Shown piece after piece: positions 1 through 4,266 of a stretch of 6,886 bases of DNA (positions within the stretch are counted from its first letter, which is position 1; the number at the start of each line of letters is the position of its first letter). The notes beneath the pieces are model-generated. The model had not been told where the DNA came from, made no database searches, and saw only the letters and a list, made by a program, of their open reading frames with translations. Origin of the DNA: Deltaproteobacteria bacterium. Its GTDB lineage: Bacteria > Myxococcota_A > Bradymonadia > UBA7976 > VGTA01. Both the position numbers and the translations under genes were made by a program. The stretch lies in NCBI GenBank assembly GCA_016874875.1, contig VGTA01000165.1, forward strand, positions 1 to 6,886. Direction: 5' to 3'.

Positions 1-37
1 CCCCCCCCCCCCTGATCCCCGCTCCCCCCCCAGCCCC
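1..37 (+). other. C-run cluster upstream of etfB (quadruplex-capable on the minus strand)
   Basis: Four C runs occur in a row: C12 at 1-12 (it may continue beyond the window edge), C4 at 17-20, C8 at 24-31 and C4 at 34-37. Their loops are 4, 3 and 2 nt. The minus strand therefore satisfies the usual G3+N1-7 quadruplex pattern. No recognisable -35/-10 promoter is seen in this short leader, so either the promoter lies upstream of the window or these genes continue an upstream operon. Confidence 0.6.
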
Positions 38-40
38 TCC

Positions 41-47
41 AAAGGAG
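41..47 (+). promoter_or_regulatory. Ribosome binding site of etfB
   Basis: AAAGGAG is a near-perfect anti-16S match placed 7 nt upstream of the TTG at 55. It decides in favour of the non-ATG start. It lies within otherwise C-rich leader sequence. Confidence 0.85.
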
Positions 48-54
48 CCCCCCC

Positions 55-810
55 TTGAAGATCATCGTCACCGCCAAGCGCGTCACCGACTACGACTCCA
101 AAGTCATCCCCACCGCCGACGGCAAGGCCATCAACTTCGACAACGTGGACTTTAAGATGAACCCCTTCTGCGAGATCGCCGTCGAGGAGGCGATCCGCCT
201 CGTGGACGCCGCCGGCGAGGGCGAGGTGGTCGTGGTCGCCATGGGCGACGAGGAGGCCACGCAGGAGGTCCGCAAGGCGCTCGCCATGGGCGCGCACCGC
301 GGGGTGCTCGTGGAGTGCGACGAGTCCAAGCTCGACTCCGACGCCGTGGCGCGCATGCTCGTGAAGCTCTGCCAGGACGAGCGGCCCGACCTCCTCCTCC
401 TCGGCAAGCAGGCGGTGGACGGCGACAGCAACCAGGTGGGGCAGCTGGTGGCGGAGCACCTCGGCTGGCCGCAGGCGACGTTCGCCTACAAGCTGAGCGT
501 GGAGGGCAAGGGCGCCACGGTGCAGCGCGAGGTGGACGGCGGCGTGGAGACGGTGAGGCTGTCGTTCCCGGCGGTGATCACCACCGACCTGCGCCTCAAC
601 GAGCCCCGCTACCCCAGCCTCCCCAACATCATGAAGGCCAAGAAGAAGCCCCTCGAGACGATGAGCCCCGAGGACCTCGGCGTGGCGCTCGGCGCGCCCA
701 AGGTGGAGGTGGTGAGCTACGGGCTCCCCTCCTCGCGCAAGGCCGGGCAGGTGGTGGACAGCGTCGCCACCCTCGTCAGCAAGCTCGTCAACGAGGCCAA
801 GGCGCTCTGA
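55..810 (+). CDS. etfB: Electron transfer flavoprotein subunit beta (EtfB)
   Basis: EtfB is the smaller subunit of the cytoplasmic ETF heterodimer. It binds AMP and carries the recognition loop that docks onto partner dehydrogenases. The 251-aa length is normal for the family. Visible landmarks are the N-terminal strand MKIIVTAKRV, the NPFCEIAVEEA segment at residues 37-46, GKQAVDGDSNQVGQ at 117-130, and the family signature around LNEPRYPSLPNIMKAKKK at 181-198. Leu189 in that loop matches the leucine known in human ETF to insert into partner dehydrogenases. The start is TTG. It is the only start codon in frame between the upstream stop at 13-15 and Met36, gives the expected N-terminus, and sits 7 nt after a strong AAAGGAG. 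It is the first gene seen in a plus-strand operon, with etfA following after 37 nt. Nothing suggests a bifurcating-type EtfB, but that was not tested by alignment. Confidence 0.97.
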   Translation: MKIIVTAKRVTDYDSKVIPTADGKAINFDNVDFKMNPFCEIAVEEAIRLVDAAGEGEVVVVAMGDEEATQEVRKALAMGAHRGVLVECDESKLDSDAVARMLVKLCQDERPDLLLLGKQAVDGDSNQVGQLVAEHLGWPQATFAYKLSVEGKGATVQREVDGGVETVRLSFPAVITTDLRLNEPRYPSLPNIMKAKKKPLETMSPEDLGVALGAPKVEVVSYGLPSSRKAGQVVDSVATLVSKLVNEAKAL

Positions 811-813
811 GCG

Positions 814-831
814 CCCCCCCCCCCCCCCCCC
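814..831 (+). repeat. 18-nt poly-C homopolymer in the etfB-etfA spacer
   Basis: An uninterrupted run of 18 C fills half of the 37-nt spacer between the etfB stop and the etfA start. It lies 5 nt upstream of the etfA ribosome binding site. Homopolymers of this length are prone to replication slippage and to sequencing error. Length change would alter the leader of etfA rather than any reading frame. The base count should be treated as approximate. Confidence 0.85.
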
Positions 832-836
832 AGATC

Positions 837-841
837 AGGAG
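837..841 (+). promoter_or_regulatory. Ribosome binding site of etfA
   Basis: AGGAG lies 6 nt upstream of the ATG at 848, directly after the poly-C run and an AGATC stretch. It supports the chosen etfA start. Confidence 0.85.
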
Positions 842-847
842 AACACA

Positions 848-1831
848 ATGAGCAAGGTCATCGTCCTCGCGGAGCACCAAGACGGCGCGCTCGTCAAGGC
901 CACCCTCAACGCCCTCGGCGCCGCCAAGGCGCTCAACGCCCTCGTGGGCGGGGGCTTCTCGATCGCCGTGGCGGGCGCCGGCGCCCTCGACGGCGTGGTG
1001 GCGTCGCTCCAGGGCTACGGCGCGGAGGCCATCTACGTGGCGCAGGACCCCGCCCTCGCCGGCTACACCGCGCAGGCGTACGCGCAGGCGTTCCACGCCG
1101 CCGTGAGGGAGTCGGGCGCCGCGTTCGTGGTGGCGGCGTCCACCGCCAAGGGCAAGGACTGCACGCCGCGCGTGGCGGCGCGCCTGGGCGCCGGGCAGGC
1201 GAGCGACGTGGTGGGCGTGGAGGCGCACGGCGGCGGCGTGGTGTACGTGCGCCCCATGTGGGCGGGCAACATCATCGGGCGCGTGCGGGTGAACACGCCC
1301 GTGCAGGTGATCACGGCGCGCCCCACGGACTTTGAGGCGGCGCCGCAGGTGGGCGGGGTGTCCCCCGTCAAGCCCCTCGCCGGCGCGGTGGACGCCGCGT
1401 CGCTCCGCATGAGCTACGTGGGCCTCGACGCCGTCAAGTCCGACCGCCCCTCGCTCACGGACGCCAGCGTGGTGGTGTCGGGCGGGCGCGGGCTCAAGGA
1501 GGCGGAGAACTTTAAGCGGGTCCTCGAGCCCCTCGCCGACGCCCTCGGCGCCGCCGTGGGCGCGAGCCGCGCGGTGGTGGACCTCGGGTGGGTGCCCAAC
1601 GACTGGCAGGTGGGGCAGACGGGCAAGGTGGTCGCCCCCGACCTCTACGTCGCCCTCGGCATCAGCGGCGCCATCCAGCACCTCGCGGGCATGAAGGGCT
1701 CCAAGACCATCGTGGCGATCAACAAGGACCCCGAGGCGCCCATCTTCCAGGTGGCCGACTACGGGCTCGTGGCCGACCTGTTCGCCGCCACGCCGGAGCT
1801 CACGGCGCAGGTGAAGGCGCGCAAGGGCTGA
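848..1831 (+). CDS. etfA: Electron transfer flavoprotein subunit alpha (EtfA)
   Basis: EtfA pairs with EtfB and holds most of the contacts to the redox-active FAD. It relays electrons from acyl-CoA and related dehydrogenases to ETF:quinone oxidoreductase. The 327-aa length is normal. The N-terminal domain opens with SKVIVLAEH. The C-terminal FAD domain shows SGGRGLKEAENF at 211-222, the Ser240-Arg241 pair, QTGK at 257-260, GISGAIQHLAGMK at 271-283 and INKDPEAPIF at 291-300. Ser240, Arg241, Thr258 and His278 fall at a constant offset of 8 from the FAD-contacting residues Ser248, Arg249, Thr266 and His286 of human ETF, so the flavin site looks intact. The ATG at 848 has a good AGGAG. The gene follows etfB as usual, and a redoxin gene begins 20 nt after its stop. 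The long antisense reading frame beneath it is a composition artefact. Confidence 0.97.
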   Translation: MSKVIVLAEHQDGALVKATLNALGAAKALNALVGGGFSIAVAGAGALDGVVASLQGYGAEAIYVAQDPALAGYTAQAYAQAFHAAVRESGAAFVVAASTAKGKDCTPRVAARLGAGQASDVVGVEAHGGGVVYVRPMWAGNIIGRVRVNTPVQVITARPTDFEAAPQVGGVSPVKPLAGAVDAASLRMSYVGLDAVKSDRPSLTDASVVVSGGRGLKEAENFKRVLEPLADALGAAVGASRAVVDLGWVPNDWQVGQTGKVVAPDLYVALGISGAIQHLAGMKGSKTIVAINKDPEAPIFQVADYGLVADLFAATPELTAQVKARKG

Positions 1832-1851
1832 GGCGGGGAGGCCCAAGAGCG

Positions 1852-2418
1852 ATGGCGCGCACCCCCTCCGCGATGACGCCCCTCGGCGCCCCCGCCCCCG
1901 ATTTTGACCTCCCCGAGACGGAGGGCGGGCGCGTCCGCCTGCGTGATTTTGACGGCGCGCCCGCCCTCCTGGTGATGTTCATCTGCAACCACTGCCCGTT
2001 CGTGGTCCACGTGCGCGCGGAGCTCGCCGCCCTCGGGCGCGACCTCGCGCCGCGGGGGCTCGCCGTGGTGGCGATCTCCTCCAACGACGCCGCGCAGTAC
2101 CCGCAGGACGGCTTTGACGAGATGCGCGAGGAGCGGCGGCGGGCGGGCTACCCGTTCCCCTACGCCTACGACGAGACGCAGGAGGTGGCGCGCGCCTACG
2201 GCGCCGCCTGCACGCCCGATTTCTTCCTCTACGACGCCGCGCGCCGCCTCGCCTACCGCGGGCAGCTCGACGCGAGCCGCCCGGGGAGCGGCGCGCCCGT
2301 GACGGGGGAGGACCTGCGGGCGGCGTGCGAGGCGCTGCTCGCCACCGGCGCCGTCCCCGCCGACCTGCCGCAGCGCCCGAGTCTCGGCTGCAACATCAAG
2401 TGGCGCGCGGAGGGGTAG
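1852..2418 (+). CDS. Thioredoxin-fold redoxin of the PRX_like1 type, CNHC active site
   Basis: This is a 188-aa AhpC/TSA-superfamily protein with no signal peptide or membrane segment, so probably cytoplasmic. It starts with the redoxin-type segment GAPAPDFDLPE (residues 12-22). Strand and active site follow as VMFICNHCPFVVHVR (41-55), with the CxxC pair at Cys45 and Cys48. The next landmarks are AVVAISSNDAAQYPQDG (71-87) and ACTPDFFLYD (119-128), with Pro122 as the probable cis-proline. It ends in PSLGCNIKWR (176-185). The CNHCP motif together with a terminal GCNIKW is typical of the uncharacterised PRX_like1 group of thioredoxin-like proteins, whose substrate is not established. The extra cysteines at 120 and 180 could take part in disulfide relay, but this is inference. 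The chosen ATG has a GGGGAGG about 10 nt upstream. A second Met eight residues in (ATG at 1873) is an alternative start. The gene appears to be co-transcribed with etfBA, and its 3' end runs into the DUF72 gene. Confidence 0.88.
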   Translation: MARTPSAMTPLGAPAPDFDLPETEGGRVRLRDFDGAPALLVMFICNHCPFVVHVRAELAALGRDLAPRGLAVVAISSNDAAQYPQDGFDEMREERRRAGYPFPYAYDETQEVARAYGAACTPDFFLYDAARRLAYRGQLDASRPGSGAPVTGEDLRAACEALLATGAVPADLPQRPSLGCNIKWRAEG

Positions 2419-3344
2419 GCGCGGGGGGCGCGGGGGGCGCGGCGGGGCTCTACGGCGCCCTGCGACTCGGATGCCCCCAGTGGGCGCACCGCCCGTGGTG
2501 CCGCTCGATCTTCCCGCCGGAGGCCAAGGAGCGAGACGCGCTCACGCACTACGCGCGCGTCTTCACCTGCGTGGAGGGCAACACCACCTTCTACGCCACG
2601 CCGCCCGCCGAGGTGGTGAGGCGCTGGGCGGCGCAGACGCCGCCGTCGTTTCGCCTGCTGCTCAAGCTGCCGCAGGAGGTCACGCACGAGCGCCTGCTCG
2701 GCGCCGGCGCCCTCGACGCCGCGCGGCGCTTCCTCGACCACATGGCGCCCCTCGGGCCGCGCGCGGAGGACGTGCTGGTGCAGCTCCCCGCCCGCTTTGA
2801 CGCGCGGCGGCTCGACGACCTCTACCGCTTCCTCACCGCCCTGCCGCGCGACGAGCTCGCCGAGGGCGAGGAGCGCGCGTGGCGCGGCTACGCCGTGGAG
2901 GTCCGCGACCCCGCCCTCTGCGCCGAGCCCCTCCTCAGCGAGCTCAACGCCCTCTTGAGCGCGGCCCGGGCGGAGCGCGCCTGGATGGACACCCGCCCCC
3001 TCCGCGCCTCCCCCCCGCCGCACGCGGAGGCGACGCGGGTGGCGCTTGAGCGTAAGCCTGACCTGCCCGTGTTCCCTGTGGGCTTGGGGCCGCGCCCGGT
3101 GGTGCGCTACGTGGCGCACGTGGCGGTGGGGGAGAACCTGCCGTGGCTTGAGGCGTGGGCGGGGGTGTTCGCGCGGTGGCTCGACGAGGGGCGGGCGCCG
3201 TATTTTTTTGCGCACTATCCGGGTGAGACGCTCGCGCCCGAGGTGGCGCGCTTGTTCTATGAGCGCCTCCGCGCCCTCCGCCCCGCCCTCCCGCGGGCGC
3301 CGGGGTGGCCGTCGGAGGTGCAGATGGGGTTGTTTTCAGGGTGA
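2400..3344 (+). CDS. DUF72 family protein (YecE-like TIM barrel)
   Basis: This is a member of the DUF72/COG1801 family, predicted cytoplasmic TIM-barrel proteins of unsettled function. With the start used here it has 314 aa, against roughly 240-280 for typical members, so the true N-terminus may be shorter. Family landmarks are RLGCPQWAHRPWCRSIFP (22-39), VEGNTTFYATPP (58-69), RRWAAQTPPSFRLLLKLP (74-91), YAVEVRDPAL (164-173), VVRYVAHV (234-241) and YFFAHYPGETLAPEVARLFYERL (around 268-290). The start is uncertain. The frame opens with an ATG at 2325 deep inside the redoxin gene, but the conserved part begins only near 2454. GTG at 2400 is the nearest conventional start and gives a 19-nt overlap with the redoxin. 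It has no clear Shine-Dalgarno sequence, so translation may depend on coupling. A frame error in the G-runs just downstream is possible. The 3' end overlaps the convergent GTPase gene by 9 bp. Confidence 0.85.
   Translation: MARGGVGAGGAGGAAGLYGALRLGCPQWAHRPWCRSIFPPEAKERDALTHYARVFTCVEGNTTFYATPPAEVVRRWAAQTPPSFRLLLKLPQEVTHERLLGAGALDAARRFLDHMAPLGPRAEDVLVQLPARFDARRLDDLYRFLTALPRDELAEGEERAWRGYAVEVRDPALCAEPLLSELNALLSAARAERAWMDTRPLRASPPPHAEATRVALERKPDLPVFPVGLGPRPVVRYVAHVAVGENLPWLEAWAGVFARWLDEGRAPYFFAHYPGETLAPEVARLFYERLRALRPALPRAPGWPSEVQMGLFSG
2412..2447 (+). other. G-run cluster at the redoxin/DUF72 junction (G-quadruplex candidate)
   Basis: Runs G4 (2412-2415), G6 (2423-2428), G6 (2432-2437) and G4 (2444-2447) are separated by loops of 7, 3 and 6 nt. 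This satisfies the G3+N1-7 pattern on the coding strand, so it could also form in the mRNA. The core is a perfect 9-bp tandem duplication, GCGGGGGGC at 2421-2429 and 2430-2438. The cluster covers the redoxin stop and the probable start region of the DUF72 gene. Confidence 0.65.
3336..3344. other. Tail-to-tail overlap of two convergent genes
   Basis: The DUF72 stop (TGA at 3342-3344, plus strand) lies beyond the stop of the small GTPase gene (TGA at 3338-3336, minus strand), so the last codons of the two genes share 9 bp. No hairpin-plus-T-run terminator is seen here for either transcript. Transcripts from the two operons may therefore overlap. Confidence 0.85.
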
Positions 3345-4262
3345 TCGGAGCGCCTGGGCAATCGAGGAGAAGAGGCGGTTTGCCCCTTTCGCGGTGAGGG
3401 TCTTTGACAAGAGCTGCGCTTGCTGCTCAATCGTCCAGTCGCTTGGGTTGAGCGGGACGTCCTCTAGGGCCTCCTCTGCGCGCATGAGGCCCTTGATGCG
3501 CCTCAGCTCTGCGGGGCTGAGGCCCGCGCGAGGATTCACGGCCGCGTAGAGCAGCGCGGGGAGCTCAGCGCTCAAGGGGATGAGCGGGGGGAGGGGGCGC
3601 GCGCCAAACAGCTTGGTCCAGGTCTGCTTGATCTGATGTAGGCGTCTGTTGAGGGACGCCTGAGGGTCTTGGTCTGCTTGGTAGAGATCAACGCGGTTCA
3701 GCGTCAAGAGCAGCGGGCGGTCGAGGGCGTGGCTCAGGTGGCTCAGGGCGGCCTCGTCGACCTTGGGGTTGGTCTCTTGCGCGTTGAAGACAAAGAGCAC
3801 GCACGAGGCGCCCTTGAGCGCCTTGAGGGCGTAGGTGCGCTGCGCGGGGAGGTCAGGGAGGCCTTGAGGCTCCGAGAGGCGCTCAAGGGCTGGCAGCTCT
3901 GTGAGGCTGGGGAGGGGCGCGCCTGAGCGCCTCGCGCGCCGTGAGAGGGTCATCCATGGCGCCGAGGCGCCCAGAGGCGCAAGGGAGGCCCTCAGCCGCC
4001 GCTCGCGGAGGGCGAGGGTCAGCTGGAGCCATGAGCGCGGCGCGCTGAGGTGCCAGAGCTCGCGCGTGACGGGCGCGCCGCGCGCGAGCTCTTGCTCGGT
4101 GATCTGGGGAGTCGTGAGCGGGCTCTCCACGAGCGAGATCGTTAGGGGGGATAGGGTGTTAGGCTGCACGCTCACGGGGGCAACCCAGGCGCCGCAGAGG
4201 AGGTTCAGGAGGGCGCTCTTGCCGCTTGAGGTGGTGCCCGCGATGATAAGGGAGCTGCTCAT
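3336..4262 (-). CDS. Small GTPase-fold protein with degenerate G3, partner of the dynamin-like protein
   Basis: This is a 308-aa P-loop protein with no signal peptide or evident membrane segment. The strand SSLIIAG leads into the G1/Walker A motif GTTSSGKS (9-16), followed by ALLNLLCG, a pattern typical of dynamin-like and Era-like GTPases. G4 is probably LNRVD (188-192), standing for NKxD with Lys replaced by Arg. G5 is probably SAE (231-233) and the beta4 strand CVLFVFNA (154-161). The expected G3 DxxG is missing. The nearest candidates are ELPA (122-125) and DLPA (137-140), both without the glycine. The region between G1 and G3 is Arg-rich (residues 86-113). The C-terminal 60 residues look helical. 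The ATG lies 1 nt past the stop of the 775-aa GTPase gene with only a weak AAGAAG upstream, so it is probably translated by coupling. I infer it works with that protein. Reduced or absent GTP hydrolysis is possible. No specific named family was recognised. Confidence 0.75.
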   Translation of the reverse strand: MSSSLIIAGTTSSGKSALLNLLCGAWVAPVSVQPNTLSPLTISLVESPLTTPQITEQELARGAPVTRELWHLSAPRSWLQLTLALRERRLRASLAPLGASAPWMTLSRRARRSGAPLPSLTELPALERLSEPQGLPDLPAQRTYALKALKGASCVLFVFNAQETNPKVDEAALSHLSHALDRPLLLTLNRVDLYQADQDPQASLNRRLHQIKQTWTKLFGARPLPPLIPLSAELPALLYAAVNPRAGLSPAELRRIKGLMRAEEALEDVPLNPSDWTIEQQAQLLSKTLTAKGANRLFSSIAQALRSP

Positions 4263-4266
4263 CTCA
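4260..4266 (-). promoter_or_regulatory. Stop-start junction (TGA-G-ATG) coupling the two GTPase genes
   Basis: On the minus strand the sequence reads TGAGATG: the TGA at 4266-4264 ends the large GTPase gene and the ATG at 4262-4260 begins the small one, with one base between them. This geometry allows a terminating ribosome to reinitiate and favours a fixed ratio of the two products. Confidence 0.8.

Noticed and set aside
315..851. Plus-strand frame overlapping etfB that reaches the etfA start
   Set aside because: The translation is mostly Arg, Gly, Ala and Pro, as expected for an off-frame reading of high-GC sequence, and it runs through the poly-C tract as a proline string.
788..1846. Long minus-strand reading frame (352 aa) opposite etfA
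   Set aside because: Its product is His/Arg/Gly/Ala-rich with no domain, and it mirrors the GC-biased codons of etfA, whose FAD motifs are intact. It is a shadow of the real gene.
3201..3210. T7 run near the end of the DUF72 gene as a terminator tail
   Set aside because: It encodes the conserved Tyr-Phe-Phe of the DUF72 domain and no stem precedes it. The gene continues for another 130 bases.
2253..3215. Long minus-strand reading frame (320 aa) opposite the DUF72 gene
   Set aside because: Low-complexity Arg/Ala/Gly-rich translation without any recognisable motif. The plus strand encodes clear DUF72 landmarks over the same bases.
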